NCBI RefSeq assembly: GCF_018130825.1
Contig: NZ_JAFCJS010000003.1
Span: 496,001-560,000 of the forward strand
Length of the DNA: 64,000 nt
Origin: Bradyrhizobium liaoningense
GTDB taxonomy: Bacteria; Pseudomonadota; Alphaproteobacteria; Rhizobiales; Xanthobacteraceae
Reading direction: 5' to 3'
The position numbers were made by a program, and so were the translations under genes. How positions within the stretch are numbered: the first letter of the stretch is position 1; each line of letters begins with the position of its first letter. Below are positions 1-8,224 of the stretch, in pieces. The notes beneath the pieces are model-generated. The model was not told where the DNA came from, searched no databases, and saw only the letters and a list, made by a program, of their open reading frames with translations.

Positions 1-307
1 CCAGGTTGAACACGCGCCGGAACGGACGCGCGGCGATGCCCTGGTAGAGGTACTCGCCGGCCGCTTTCTCGGGCTTCCTGCCCTCGATGGTGAGCGCGTT
101 CTGCTCGGCCGTCACGGCGATGTCGTCGGCTCCGAAGCCGGCGACGGCGAGCGAGATCCGGTAGTGGTCCTCGCCCGAGCGTTCGATGTTGTACGGGGGA
201 TAGTGGTCCTCGCTTGCCTGGCGCAGCGTGCTGTCGACGAGGTCGGCCAGGTGGTCGAAGCCGATGGTGGAGCGCCACAGGGGCGCGAAGTCAAAGGTGG
301 TCCTCAT
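1..307 (-). CDS. Small heat-shock protein (Hsp20 family), 3' end outside window
   Basis: Alpha-crystallin-type chaperone that holds unfolding proteins in the cytoplasm. About 102 codons are visible from the ATG at 305-307; the C-terminal third lies beyond the left edge. The visible part opens with the WRSTIGFDHLADLVDS stretch, followed by PPYNIERSGEDHYRISLAVAG and the AEQNALTIEGRKPE strands, and is nearly the same as the protein at 12901-13350. A strong GGAGG precedes the start, inside a ROSE-type leader. It is transcribed away from the small gene at 692. Being a close paralogue of the 12901 gene, it probably arose by duplication with inversion relative to its neighbours. Confidence 0.93.
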   Translation of the reverse strand, partial: MRTTFDFAPLWRSTIGFDHLADLVDSTLRQASEDHYPPYNIERSGEDHYRISLAVAGFGADDIAVTAEQNALTIEGRKPEKAAGEYLYQGIAARPFRRVFNL

Positions 308-425
308 AACCAAGTCCTCCAAAGAGCAAGATGGATACAAGGAGCGCAAGGCAGGAGTCAGAGCGGATCTGATGCCCGCCGGGCGCCCGCGCCGGACCCG
401 ATCTGGCGCCCGGCACACCGCTTTC
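308..425 (-). promoter_or_regulatory. ROSE-type RNA thermometer, 5' leader of hsp20
   Basis: Read on the minus strand, the leader contains GC-rich pairing arms (GGGCGCC type) and ends in CTTGCTCTTTGGAGGACTT just before the ATG. The UUGCU-n-GGAGG arrangement is the diagnostic end of ROSE elements, where the UUGCU segment pairs with the ribosome site at low temperature. Four other leaders in this window share it. Confidence 0.75.
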
Positions 426-438
426 GCGGCAAAAAATC

Positions 439-466
439 AATTAGAAAAACGAGAATTCGTTTCAAG
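439..466 (-). promoter_or_regulatory. Heat-shock type promoter of the hsp20 at 1-307
   Basis: On the minus strand CTTGAAA (460-466) is followed after about 16 bases by CTAATT. The same CTTGAA/CTAAT pair occurs before the hsp20 genes at 7557, 12901 and 24347 and before groES. It could be read by RpoH or by the housekeeping sigma factor; the sequence does not decide. Confidence 0.55.
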
Positions 467-691
467 GGGTGGATCGAGAAAATTTGCAGCGCTCCGCCGC
501 GAGCGAGGACTGAGCCGCGGCCGTTTCCGCGCCGCAAAAGGGCTCATGGCGACCTACCCGGGGATTCGAGTCCTCGATAGCCTCCGCGCAGCTTGACACC
601 GGTTGCGCGCCGAATATTTTTGCCCCTGGGAATTTCCGTCCCCGCTTTTCAACATCAAGAAGGACCGTCACGACCGTCAGGAGAGACGAAG

Positions 692-916
692 ATGCTCGAT
701 GAAGATTTTGCCCGCATTCGTGCGCACCGCAACAACATCCACCGTTATCGCCGACTGCTGCGAACGAGGCTGTCGGAGCTGGAACGCCAGTTCATCGAGA
801 GACGCCTCGCCGAGGAGCAGACCGCACTCCAAGCTCTGGCTGCCGAAACCTTCCCGGTCGCATTTACCCTTCCAAAAGGTCAGCCGGCTTCCCCGAACTT
901 GGGGGCGGAGCCGTGA
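692..916 (+). CDS. Conserved small protein (74 aa), paralogue of 12276-12461
   Basis: Small, probably helical cytoplasmic protein of unknown function beginning MLDEDFARIRAHRNN and ending NLGAEP. The start is the ATG after AGGAGAGACGAAG; an upstream in-frame ATG gives an implausible N-terminus. The second copy at 12276 keeps the beginning (MLDANLARIRVHK) and the end (NMGAEP) but has lost an internal piece. Its stop overlaps the GTG start of a second small gene at 913, which here is frameshifted. The pair sits beside an hsp20 in both places, so it belongs to the heat-shock cluster. Confidence 0.7.
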   Translation: MLDEDFARIRAHRNNIHRYRRLLRTRLSELERQFIERRLAEEQTALQALAAETFPVAFTLPKGQPASPNLGAEP

Positions 917-1058
917 GCGACGTTCGCGACCTGCAGATCCGTGGCAGCGGAAAGGTCATCGCTGCCGGCTCCTTCTCGCGAGCTCGAAAAGCGAAAGGGA
1001 GCGCGGACTCTATCGAACCCGGATCGAGCGAGTGCAGCGGCTACTCGGACCGGACTAG
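913..1058 (+). pseudogene. Frameshifted copy of the small gene at 12458-12640
   Basis: From the GTG at 913 the reading starts SDVRDLQIRGSGKVI, matching TSVRDLLIRGSEKVI of the intact copy at 12458. The match then continues in another frame as LLASSKSERERGLYRTRIER, equivalent to LLASAKSEEERQLYQERIER. Comparing the two DNA copies between GTCATCG and CTCTATC shows a net loss of four bases here. The C-terminal frame ends at the TAG closing at 1058. The gene is therefore broken, unless the window carries a sequencing error. Confidence 0.75.
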
Positions 1059-1304
1059 CCGGCGGCTTCTGGATTCTCTCAGCCGCCAGTCTCAATCCCA
1101 AGAGCACCTCTTTAGCCGGACCATCCCTCGACAACGTGGAGCAAGAGGACGTCCGGCGCGTGCGCCTGCGGCCGATCGGATCGCTTCGCCGTGAACGCGC
1201 CCAGTCCTTTGCTGGAATCGGCGTAAGATGCCGAAGAAAACGCCCCACCGGCGGCCATTTCGCAGGGCTGGCTCATGTGCCTTCTGCGAGCACTGGTGTT
1301 CAAG

Positions 1305-1691
1305 CTATCCGGGTGATCCGTCGTCGCGACCGGCGAGAAGGCGACGGATATGATCGAGGACCGATCGGTAATCCAGGTGGCCGACCGGACCTTCGTCGCA
1401 GAGGTCGCCCGCGAGGTGTAGCACCTTGGCAATCGTTGCGCCGAGCAAGACCCTGATGGAGGAGTGTCCGGACCTGATCCAGCTCGCGAGGGCAAAGCCG
1501 TCCTCGCTGGGCGCGCCCTTCACATCGATGAGCACAACGTCGATCCGGTCGCCTCGTCCGGCCACGGCCTGTCGCGCCTCCTCGGCATCGACAGCTTCAA
1601 GAACGCGATAACCGCAATCGCGAAGATATTGAGCGAGCGGCTGTCGCACCAATATGTCTCGCTCTACCACAAGGAGAGTGGGCTGCACCAT
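1305..1691 (-). CDS. Single-domain response regulator receiver protein (divergent)
   Basis: Receiver-fold protein of about 128 residues with no output domain. It begins VQPTLLVVERDILVRQPLAQ; the acidic pair expected at the first strand end is reduced to ER-D, and the phospho-acceptor region reads VVLIDVKGAPSEDG. The start is chosen at the ATG at 1691 because AAGGAACCG lies directly before it. It follows the receiver gene at 1700-2086 with an 8-base gap, so the two form an operon. It may act as a phosphate sink or as a partner of the upstream regulator. The unusual acceptor surroundings make normal phosphorylation uncertain. Confidence 0.75.
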   Translation of the reverse strand: MVQPTLLVVERDILVRQPLAQYLRDCGYRVLEAVDAEEARQAVAGRGDRIDVVLIDVKGAPSEDGFALASWIRSGHSSIRVLLGATIAKVLHLAGDLCDEGPVGHLDYRSVLDHIRRLLAGRDDGSPG

Positions 1692-1699
1692 TCGGTTCC

Positions 1700-2086
1700 T
1701 TACTGCGTGCACGCCGCGATGAGCCGCGCGATGCCGCCGGGGTCGTACGGCTTCGAGATGAACTTGCCGAGTTTGCTCGCGGCGCTCTCCAGAGCCGGGT
1801 TTGCGGAGCCGATGAGGACCGGCACCATCGGATATCGTGCCCGAAATAGCCCGGCCAAGGCGAGACCATCGAAAGCCCCAGGCATCTGGATGTCCGTAAA
1901 GACCAGATCGACAGGCTCTCCCGACTCGACGAACTCGATCGCGGCGTCCGCACGATCGGCCTCGATGACCTCAAATCCAGCCTCTCGAAGCGCAGCCGCC
2001 AAGTCCATGCGGATGAAGATCTCGTCTTCGACGAGCAGTATCCGTGCAGGCCGTTTTCCGGGCAGTCGTACAGGATTCGTAGTCAT
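1700..2086 (-). CDS. Single-domain response regulator (CheY-like)
   Basis: A 128-residue receiver domain with the usual landmarks: RILLVEDEIFIRMDLA (acidic pair), VDLVFTDIQMPG with the phospho-acceptor Asp, and KFISKPYDPGGIARLI with the conserved Lys-Pro near the end. No DNA-binding or enzymatic output domain follows. This is the type often paired with hybrid or HWE kinases in Bradyrhizobium; no kinase is adjacent. The second, more divergent receiver gene follows with an 8-base gap. Confidence 0.85.
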   Translation of the reverse strand: MTTNPVRLPGKRPARILLVEDEIFIRMDLAAALREAGFEVIEADRADAAIEFVESGEPVDLVFTDIQMPGAFDGLALAGLFRARYPMVPVLIGSANPALESAASKLGKFISKPYDPGGIARLIAACTQ

Positions 2087-2111
2087 GACGCGCTTCTTCC
2101 ACCGACGGTAA

Positions 2112-2450
2112 TCGGGCGGCGGGCCCTTTGTTCCTTAGCTTGGCATACCCGCTATTAAGTGAGATTGACGGAACCTGTGCGCCACACGCTTGACCATGAG
2201 CGGACCGGAAAAGCTCGGTCTGCACCTCAATCGACCGCTCGCATTCCAGCGGTCGATCGCCCGCCGCATGACCATGCGTGTTGTTGACGACCTAGATCGC
2301 CCAGCCGCGCAGCGTCCGGATCGCGGGGCGCCTTTCGCCTGCCGGGACGAATCCTTGCCGTCCCTCGCTGGTTCCGAACGGTTGGCGTAAGGTAGGGATT
2401 CGAAATCGCGGTCGCGAGCGTTTCCGAAAACCTACTCCTTTCTCAGGAAC
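2112..2450. other. Stretch without a recognisable gene
   Basis: No reading frame here has both a plausible ribosome site and protein-like composition. It lies between the receiver genes and the weak small frame at 2451 and may be decayed coding sequence. Confidence 0.4.
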
Positions 2451-2591
2451 GTGACCGAGGACGAGTGCTTGCTGGCTGTCGATCAGCACAAGGATGAAGG
2501 ACGATATGAGGCCTGTCGCAGCGCTGTCAGAGAGATGGACCAGGTTGCCGCGGAGCCGTCTTCTGCGGACGTCAAAGCGATGGGCATTTGA
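2451..2591 (+). CDS. Possible small protein (46 aa), GTG start
   Basis: Candidate only. From the GTG at 2451 the frame reads TEDECLLAVDQHKDEGRYEA and ends VKAMGI, which has protein-like composition and codon use. An AGGAA lies immediately before the start, closer than usual. The frame stays open upstream to a stop at 2388 without an ATG, so it could equally be the 3' remnant of a longer, broken gene. No family is recognised. Confidence 0.3.
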   Translation: MTEDECLLAVDQHKDEGRYEACRSAVREMDQVAAEPSSADVKAMGI

Positions 2592-2814
2592 CCGGACCGA
2601 GCGGAAGGAAGGCGTCTTCTCTAGGCATAACCGTAAACCGTTCCAGTTTCCCCGCGTTCCCGAACTTTCGGCTCAATCGACCCTCGTCGAAGTCGCGTGG
2701 CGCGATTCGCAGAGGAGGCTTGAGTTCTTCGAGCCGAGCGAACGGCCCGCTTAGGCGTAGGATGACACATGGCGCGGGCCTTGTGTGGCATTTAGGGCTA
2801 CGGCGGTTCTTCAC

Positions 2815-3009
2815 TCACCGGCCCGCCTCATAGTGGATCGCGGCACCCGCCGACCGTAAGCCGGTCAGCAATACAGTTCTTACAGACGCGGAATCGAAGC
2901 CGATATCCTTGGCGTTTGGTGGATGAGCCGCGCTGCCCTTCAATCGGAGCGCCAAGTGCAAGTGCTCGCAAAGATGCTGAACAACGAGATTGACCTGATC
3001 GTCAGTCAT
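2815..3009 (-). CDS. Hypothetical small protein (64 aa)
   Basis: Frame beginning MTDDQVNLVVQHLCEHLHLA and ending AAIHYEAGR, with an amphipathic N-terminal helix and no membrane segment. There is no strong Shine-Dalgarno sequence before the ATG at 3009. Composition is protein-like and the opposite strand has no better frame, so it is kept as a candidate. Function unknown. Confidence 0.4.
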   Translation of the reverse strand: MTDDQVNLVVQHLCEHLHLALRLKGSAAHPPNAKDIGFDSASVRTVLLTGLRSAGAAIHYEAGR

Positions 3010-3283
3010 GATCTGCCTATCATTTTGCTACTCCAAAACTAGATAGCACACGTGAAGCTATGGTGGTCGATCTGCGACGCGCCGCCTCTCGAGGGGTTGC
3101 GAGCCAACGATCCAGCGTATGGGCCCTAGGAACGCATCGGCGAGGACTTCAATGACCAACGAGCGCGGCTTGAAGTCAGGTTGAACCATCTTAATTTGAA
3201 CGTAGCCGGACCGCGAGTTCGGCGAAGAAACCGAGCTTAGAGAAGCCCGCATTTTGTGCGGGCGCCTATTTGAGGGAAGGGAC

Positions 3284-3562
3284 ATGAGAAAAGTTGCTCT
3301 TGCGATTCTTGCGGCAGCAACGCTCCTCATCGGAACGGTTGCGCCTGCTTCGGCCTACTGGCGTGGTCATCATCATTGGGGTGGTCCGGGCATTGGTCCA
3401 GCAGTTGCGCTGGGGCTGTTTACCGGCGCGCTGGCTGCGGCTACTGCACCCCCGATCTACTATGAGCCGGTCTATGGACCGCCGGCCTACTATTACGGAC
3501 CAAGGTACTATCGGGTAGTCCGCTACTATCCACCGGCATACCCCTATTGGTACCCTTGGTGA
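3284..3562 (+). CDS. Small secreted Tyr/Pro-rich protein (92 aa)
   Basis: Starts MRKVALAILAAATLLIGTVA and has a clear signal peptide with likely cleavage after ASA. The mature part has a HHHWGG motif, one short hydrophobic Gly/Ala stretch, and a C-terminal half very rich in Tyr and Pro (PPAYYYGPRYYRV). Such proteins are common envelope or periplasmic components in rhizobia, with no established function. The ATG at 3284 follows GAGGGAAGGGAC, a good ribosome site, and is preferred to the upstream in-frame start. A rho-independent-type hairpin follows 8 bases after the stop. Confidence 0.8.
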   Translation: MRKVALAILAAATLLIGTVAPASAYWRGHHHWGGPGIGPAVALGLFTGALAAATAPPIYYEPVYGPPAYYYGPRYYRVVRYYPPAYPYWYPW

Positions 3563-3569
3563 TCCAACG

Positions 3570-3598
3570 AAAAGGCCCGGCCTATGACCGGGCCTTTT
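3570..3598 (+). terminator. Rho-independent terminator
   Basis: AAAAGGCCCGG and CCGGGCCTTTT form an 11-bp perfect stem with a 7-base loop and a T-run, directly after the secreted-protein gene. Confidence 0.85.
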
Positions 3599-3821
3599 CG
3601 CGGCCGCCGTGCGAACAGCAGCCGGCACCTTTGCGCAGAGCTGTGGCTCTCGGCGAAGGCTAGGCGAGTCGCCACGCTTGCCGGTCCGGGAACTGGAGCG
3701 CTGGCGAAGAGTTCTGTTGGCGCAACGCAGCTCAGGAAGAATATTCAGGCCAACAAGCGCGAGAAAATTGAGCGTTGCCGTCCGGCAAGATGGCAGCCAG
3801 GCAATGCTATCGAGCTCCGAC

Positions 3822-5663
3822 ATGACCAAGAAAACCCGCTTCAATCTGGGATACGCCGTCGCCGCTATTCTCGCGGTCTTCTTGATCCAGCATCTCATCT
3901 CGACCGCCAGCCAGATAGCCGTTATCCCCTTCAGCGAATACCAGCAGTTGCTGCGTCAAGGGAAAGTCGATGCAGTAGGCATCTCCGATCGCACGCTGCA
4001 GGGCACGCTGAGGGAACCGTTGCCGGGCGGACAGAAGCAATTCGTCACGACGCGCGTCGATCAGGACGTCGCCCAGGAGCTCGAAAAGTACAACGTCCGC
4101 TTCACCGGCCAGATCGAGAGTACATTCTTGCGCGACCTTCTTTCGTGGGTCATGCCGGTGCTGTTGTTCTTCGGACTGTGGTGGTACATCGGCAAGCGGA
4201 TTGCGGAAGGCGGTGGTCTCGGCGGCGGGCTGATGGCGATCGGCAAGAGCAAGGCCAAGATCTATGTCGAGTCCGATACCGGCGTCACTTTTGCTGATGT
4301 CGCCGGCGTCGACGAAGCCAAAGACGAGCTTCGCGAGATCGTCGATTTCCTGAAGAATCCAACCGATTACGGCCGGCTTGGCGGCCGCATGCCGAAAGGT
4401 GTGCTTCTGGTCGGCCCGCCCGGCACAGGAAAAACCTTGCTGGCCAAAGCTGTCGCCGGAGAAGCCAGGGTACCGTTCTTTTCGATCTCGGGTTCAGAAT
4501 TCGTTGAGATGTTCGTCGGCGTGGGGGCGGCACGAGTGCGCGACCTGTTCCAGCAGGCGCACGAAAAGGCGCCGGCGATCATCTTCATCGACGAACTCGA
4601 CGCACTCGGACGCGCCCGCGGGATCGGCCCGTTTGCCGGTGGGCACGATGAGAAGGAGCAAACGCTGAACCAGCTGCTGGTGGAGCTCGACGGCTTCGAT
4701 TCGCGCTCGGGTCTCGTCATCCTCGCCGCGACCAATCGGCCGGAAATCCTCGATCCTGCCCTGCTCCGTGCCGGCCGCTTCGACCGCCAGGTATTGGTCG
4801 ATCGTCCCGACAAGAAAGGACGCATTGAGATTCTAAAGGTTCATATGAAGAAGGTGCGGCTCGCAGCCGACGTCGAGCCGGAAGCAGTTGCAGCATTGAC
4901 GCCGGGATTTACGGGTGCCGATCTCGCGAACCTCGTCAACGAGGCCGCGCTGCTGGCGACCCGTCGTGGCGCCGAAGCGGTCAGCATGAGCGACTTCAAC
5001 AATGCCGTGGAGCGCATGGTCGCAGGCCTTGAAAAACGCAACCGTTTGCTCAACGCCAAGGAACGCGAGATCGTCGCGTATCACGAGATGGGACACGCCT
5101 TGGTCGCACTCTCGCTGCCCGGCGTCGATCCCGTGCACAAGGTCTCGATTATCCCGCGCGGGGTCGGTGCGCTCGGCTATACCATTCAGCGCCCGATCGA
5201 GGACCGCTTTCTGATGACCAAGGAGGAGCTGGAGAACAAGATGGCGGTGCTGCTCGGTGGCCGCGCAGCCGAGCTGATCGTGTTCGGCCATCTATCCACC
5301 GGCGCGGCCGACGATTTACGCCGCGTGACCGATATCGCGCGCAGCATGGTGACGCGTTATGGGATGTCGGAGAAGCTCGGCAGTGTCGCGTATGAGCGAG
5401 ATCCCGGCAATTTCCTTGCTGGCGCGGAACGGCCCTACCCGGTTCGAGAGCGCGACTATGCGGAGGAAACCGCGGCGGCGGTCGACCGCGAGGTGAAGGA
5501 CATTGTCGACCAGGTCTTCCAGCGCACCCAGGGCATTCTGAGTACGCGGCGCTCGATCCTGGATCGCGCGGCGAAGAAGCTGTTGGAGAAGGAGACGCTG
5601 GAGCAGAGCGATATCGACATGCTGATCCGGGAGCTGCCGAAGGAAGGTCTGCGTGTGATTTAA
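3822..5663 (+). CDS. ftsH: FtsH-family membrane AAA+ zinc metalloprotease
   Basis: ATP-dependent membrane protease that extracts and degrades damaged membrane and selected cytoplasmic proteins. With the ATG at 3822 it has 613 residues, near the usual FtsH length. Membrane segments lie at about 10-28 and 107-124, with a short periplasmic domain between them. Walker A is GPPGTGKT (198-205), Walker B IIFIDELD (253-260), and the zinc site HEMGH (421-425). The open frame extends 71 codons upstream, but that part is not FtsH-like; the ATG at 3804 is the only near alternative. No essential-gene neighbours surround it, so it is probably an extra, stress-linked paralogue. FtsH-DegP-Hsp20 sets also occur in heat-resistance islands of other proteobacteria. 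Confidence 0.95.
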   Translation: MTKKTRFNLGYAVAAILAVFLIQHLISTASQIAVIPFSEYQQLLRQGKVDAVGISDRTLQGTLREPLPGGQKQFVTTRVDQDVAQELEKYNVRFTGQIESTFLRDLLSWVMPVLLFFGLWWYIGKRIAEGGGLGGGLMAIGKSKAKIYVESDTGVTFADVAGVDEAKDELREIVDFLKNPTDYGRLGGRMPKGVLLVGPPGTGKTLLAKAVAGEARVPFFSISGSEFVEMFVGVGAARVRDLFQQAHEKAPAIIFIDELDALGRARGIGPFAGGHDEKEQTLNQLLVELDGFDSRSGLVILAATNRPEILDPALLRAGRFDRQVLVDRPDKKGRIEILKVHMKKVRLAADVEPEAVAALTPGFTGADLANLVNEAALLATRRGAEAVSMSDFNNAVERMVAGLEKRNRLLNAKEREIVAYHEMGHALVALSLPGVDPVHKVSIIPRGVGALGYTIQRPIEDRFLMTKEELENKMAVLLGGRAAELIVFGHLSTGAADDLRRVTDIARSMVTRYGMSEKLGSVAYERDPGNFLAGAERPYPVRERDYAEETAAAVDREVKDIVDQVFQRTQGILSTRRSILDRAAKKLLEKETLEQSDIDMLIRELPKEGLRVI

Positions 5664-5734
5664 GTGACTCATCACCGCGGATGCCCGTTCGCAGCCGACC
5701 GCGGCGCAAAAAGCGTCACGCAGGCCGGATTAGC

Positions 5735-5953
5735 CTAACCTCCGTTTGAAGTTCGAGCAGGTGCTTCCCTTAACGATGACGTGCTGTTTGAAAGCAAAGC
5801 AGGAGGCGGACCGCTGTTTCTTGGAGATTCGATCTGAGTACCAGCGTCGGCGCGCTTGGCCTGCCATTCGAGGAACAGGTGGCCGGCAACCAACATGATG
5901 CCGGCGCATAGTAGCGCGAGCCCTGCGCTTACCAGATCACGATAGTCATCCAT
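5735..5953 (-). CDS. Small membrane protein (72 aa)
   Basis: Begins MDDYRDLVSAGLALLCAGIM and contains one strong hydrophobic segment (about residues 8-29) followed by a polar tail rich in Ser and Pro. GTGGG lies just before the ATG. Probably a single-pass inner-membrane protein. Function is not recognisable; it sits downstream of ftsH on the opposite strand. Confidence 0.55.
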   Translation of the reverse strand: MDDYRDLVSAGLALLCAGIMLVAGHLFLEWQAKRADAGTQIESPRNSGPPPALLSNSTSSLREAPARTSNGG

Positions 5954-6029
5954 CCCACATAGCCGAATGTGCTTGCCGATCGCTCATCGATTGCGCCCCG
6001 ACGGTCGTTAGTGCCATTGAGCGGACGGC

Positions 6030-6416
6030 TCAAGCTGCGGGAACGCTTGCGCGCCGCCGCAGCGCGGATTTCGCCGCCCTTGTTCGTCCATCCATGCGCT
6101 CCACAGGGCTCAATGGTGGACTACTGTGGCGAGGTGCGTCTTTCGCTGCATCGCCAGGCGCGTCCGGCGACAGCCGCTGTACGAGCCGAAATGCGACGGG
6201 CGAGCCCGGCACAAGATCTTCGCCGGCCCGTTTGATCAAACCCCGCGCTGCGAGATCTTTCAAAGCGCTCGCGAATTCACGCGATCGACTCTGCATGCTC
6301 GTGTTGACCGCCAGGCTCTCGATCGTGATGGCCCGACCGTCAGCCCCGTGCCGCTCGAAAACAGCAAGCAGCTTGCGCTCGATTTCAAGCAGGTCGCTCG
6401 CGAGCAGGTTTTCCAT
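6030..6416 (-). CDS. Conserved hypothetical, winged-helix-like N-terminus (128 aa)
   Basis: Starts MENLLASDLLEIERKLLAVF; residues 1-75 are helical and resemble a small winged-helix domain (FASALKDLAARGLIKRAGEDL is the expected recognition-helix and wing pattern). The last third is Pro/Arg-rich and probably disordered. AGGAGTAAC precedes the ATG. It ends before the membrane protein gene at 5735 on the same strand and follows the NDUFS4-like gene with a 20-base gap, so they may share a transcript. A DNA-binding role is an inference. Confidence 0.6.
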   Translation of the reverse strand: MENLLASDLLEIERKLLAVFERHGADGRAITIESLAVNTSMQSRSREFASALKDLAARGLIKRAGEDLVPGSPVAFRLVQRLSPDAPGDAAKDAPRHSSPPLSPVERMDGRTRAAKSALRRRASVPAA

Positions 6417-6436
6417 TGTTACTCCTCATTGAACGC

Positions 6437-6964
6437 CTAGGCCGCTACCCGGCGGTCATTTCCCATCACCGGGTACGGCGTAGTCGAGTGTTGCGGATCG
6501 GCGAGCCAGGCGCGGCGGCGGTTCGATAGAACTGCCTCTGCTCGATAAATCCTCGCGATCCATTCAAGCTCTCCGCGCCGTGGACGTGCCGGCCGAGGCC
6601 TTGCTGGCCTGTCGCTATTCGTCGCTAGTCGAACCTGTGGCTCGTACGTCAACGATCCGAGCACGGTGTATTGCAGCCCCTGACGCCGCGCATAGGCGAT
6701 AGCGGCCTCCACTGACGGGAAGGACAATTCCACTTGGGTCAATGGATCGTCGTCCTCAGTCCAGCCCATCAGAGGTTCAGTCCGCAGTGGCGAGCGGCGC
6801 TCGAACTTGAGCTTCCATTCCTGCTTCCGCCGTGGTGCTGAGGTCAGGACCGAAGGAGCTGGCTCGTAGATGAGCGCGTGGGCGTCGGCAGGGAAAACCG
6901 ATCGGGTCAGCGGCGCCGCGTCTCGCGTCTGCGCCGCTGGAGAAAGTGAACGGACAACATTCAT
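6437..6964 (-). CDS. NDUFS4-like ETC complex I subunit-region protein (175 aa)
   Basis: Residues about 25-115 match the pattern of the NDUFS4 (18-kDa complex I accessory subunit) family: ALIYEPAPSVLTSAPRRKQEW, the WKLKFERRS core, then MGWTEDDDPL and SVEAAIAYARRQGLQYTV. The bacterial homologue is normally about 100 residues and encoded alone; this copy has an Arg/Pro-rich C-terminal extension. Its presence among heat-shock genes suggests a stress variant of, or a scaffold borrowed from, the complex I subunit, which is inference. A possible terminator hairpin lies just upstream, separating it from the hsp20 at 7105. Confidence 0.8.
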   Translation of the reverse strand: MNVVRSLSPAAQTRDAAPLTRSVFPADAHALIYEPAPSVLTSAPRRKQEWKLKFERRSPLRTEPLMGWTEDDDPLTQVELSFPSVEAAIAYARRQGLQYTVLGSLTYEPQVRLATNSDRPARPRPARPRRGELEWIARIYRAEAVLSNRRRAWLADPQHSTTPYPVMGNDRRVAA

Positions 6965-6990
6965 CGAAGCCCTCCACGATGTGAGTGTGG

Positions 6991-7011
6991 GCGGGAGCCA
7001 ATTGCTCCCGC
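6991..7011 (-). terminator. Hairpin after the hsp20 at 7105-7557
   Basis: GCGGGAGC and GCTCCCGC form a perfect 8-bp stem with loop CAATT. It lies between the hsp20 stop and the next minus-strand gene, with no T-run, so it may terminate or attenuate. Confidence 0.5.
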
Positions 7012-7017
7012 CTCGAT

Positions 7018-7051
7018 AGGTACGACGGCTCTCAAGGTACGACGGCTCTCA
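7018..7051. repeat. Perfect 17-bp tandem direct repeat
   Basis: AGGTACGACGGCTCTCA occurs twice with no spacer, in the untranslated stretch downstream of hsp20. Confidence 0.9.
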
Positions 7052-7104
7052 CCGCCGGCGCATGCCGCGCTGTACGAAGGGAGTTCGGCAAGCAGCCGGG
7101 AGGC

Positions 7105-7557
7105 TCAGGCCGTATGCTGGTGCTCAATCTGCCGGTTGTCGTTGCCGGCGTTGATCGCAATCTGGCGCGGCTTCATGGCCTCGGGAATCTCCCGCACCAG
7201 GTCGATCTTGAGCATGCCATCTTCGAACGAGGCGCCCTTCACCTGCACATATTCGGCGAGATTGAACTGCCGCCGGAACGGACGTGAAGAGATGCCCTGA
7301 TACAGGTACTGGTGCGCACCCTTGTCGGCCTTCCGGCCTTCAACGGTCAGCACGTTCTGCTCCGCGGTGATGGTGATCTCATCTGGCGCGAAACCTGCCA
7401 AAGCGAGCGAGATCCGATAGTGATCCTCGCCGGCTCGTTCGATGTTGTAGGGCGGGTAGTTGTCGCCCGTCCATTGGACGGAATCCTCGAGCAGATCAAA
7501 CAGGCGATCAAAGCCAACGGTTGAACGCCACAGAGGAGCAAAATCATAGGTGGTCAT
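7105..7557 (-). CDS. Small heat-shock protein (Hsp20 family)
   Basis: A 150-residue alpha-crystallin chaperone. It opens [20 protein letters not shown], then has the crystallin core with AEQNVLTVEGRK, the ISSRPFRRQFNL segment and the DGMLKIDLVREIPE strands near the end. The ATG at 7557 is chosen over the in-frame ATG five codons upstream because GGAGG overlaps that upstream codon. Nearly identical in plan to the gene at 23892-24347. A ROSE leader and a CTTGAAA promoter precede it, so both transcription and translation should rise on heating. Confidence 0.95.
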   Translation of the reverse strand: MTTYDFAPLWRSTVGFDRLFDLLEDSVQWTGDNYPPYNIERAGEDHYRISLALAGFAPDEITITAEQNVLTVEGRKADKGAHQYLYQGISSRPFRRQFNLAEYVQVKGASFEDGMLKIDLVREIPEAMKPRQIAINAGNDNRQIEHQHTA

Positions 7558-7675
7558 AGCCACATCCTCCATTCGAGCAACATGGTTACGAGTGCGCCGG
7601 ACACCGTGCCCGGCGCCCGATTTCCCGGGTCCTCAAGAGGCACCCGGTGGAGCGCAATCCTGCGCTTGCACTAAT
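7558..7675 (-). promoter_or_regulatory. ROSE-type RNA thermometer of hsp20
   Basis: Minus-strand leader with paired arms (CCGGGTGCCTC, GGCGCCGGGCACGG, GTGTCCGGCGC) ending in GTTGCTCGAATGGAGGATG before the ATG. Same diagnostic UUGCU-GGAGG end as the other four leaders. Confidence 0.8.
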
Positions 7676-7677
7676 TG

Positions 7678-7705
7678 AATTAGAAGGGACGCCGTCTGTT
7701 TCAAG
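7678..7705 (-). promoter_or_regulatory. Heat-shock type promoter of hsp20
   Basis: On the minus strand CTTGAAA (7699-7705), 16 bases, then CTAATT. Matches the promoters at 439 and 24469. Confidence 0.55.
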
Positions 7706-7983
7706 GGGCTTTCACGCTTGCCCGGCACGGGCAAGTCTGCCGACGCAGGGAGATCTGCGCCGGCGTGCATTATGAATGGACCTTGGCCCGCGACTAGAGC
7801 TGAGCCGACCTCCCGGAACGGCCGGCCTTCCCCCGCCGACTGGTGGGTGCGTGTCTCGAACCCAATGCTGTTGCAGGTCTCGCACTTGCAGCACTATATT
7901 CCGCGGCAACGTGCGACCAAAAATCGTCGGAATCCAACTAATTGGGCAAACGAATTAGGGAACATTCCGTTGGCTTCGTAATT

Positions 7984-8086
7984 CTTCAGGCGCCGTCGAC
8001 CTGAATCCTTCTGGGCGCCCTCTGGGGCCCAGCGAGGTCAGGCATCCCGGCGATTCGTACCATTTTGCTCTATGGAGGATTTGGAT
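7984..8086 (+). promoter_or_regulatory. ROSE-type RNA thermometer ahead of rpoH
   Basis: Contains GGGCGCCCTCTGGGGCCC pairing arms and ends TTTTGCTCTATGGAGGATT before an ATG at 8087. The UUGCU-GGAGG end is that of the hsp20 leaders. In B. japonicum an hspA-rpoH1 operon is known to be under a ROSE element; here no hsp gene intervenes. The segment 7706-7983 upstream shows no gene and presumably holds the promoter. Confidence 0.75.
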
Positions 8087-8224
8087 ATGAAACCCCTCTG
8101 TCTTCTTGCCCGGCATTCTGCCGGCCTTCCACAACCGGTGTGCCGTCCCTCCGGCCACTCGTTGGCGGCAAATCCAGCTGGCCGCACAACCTCGCTTTGT
8201 GATGGAGGCAAGTCATGTCAATGA
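8087..8224 (+). CDS. Short leader frame (45 aa) between the ROSE element and rpoH
   Basis: The ROSE ribosome site leads into an ATG whose frame reads MKPLCLLARHSAGLPQPVCR and ends at 8224, overlapping the rpoH start at 8215 by ten bases. No similarity to Hsp20 is visible. Its role would be to couple thermometer-controlled initiation to rpoH translation; it may also be what remains after loss of an hspA-like gene. Whether the peptide is made is unknown, but the ribosome site is as strong as those of the real hsp20 genes. Confidence 0.5.
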   Translation: MKPLCLLARHSAGLPQPVCRPSGHSLAANPAGRTTSLCDGGKSCQ

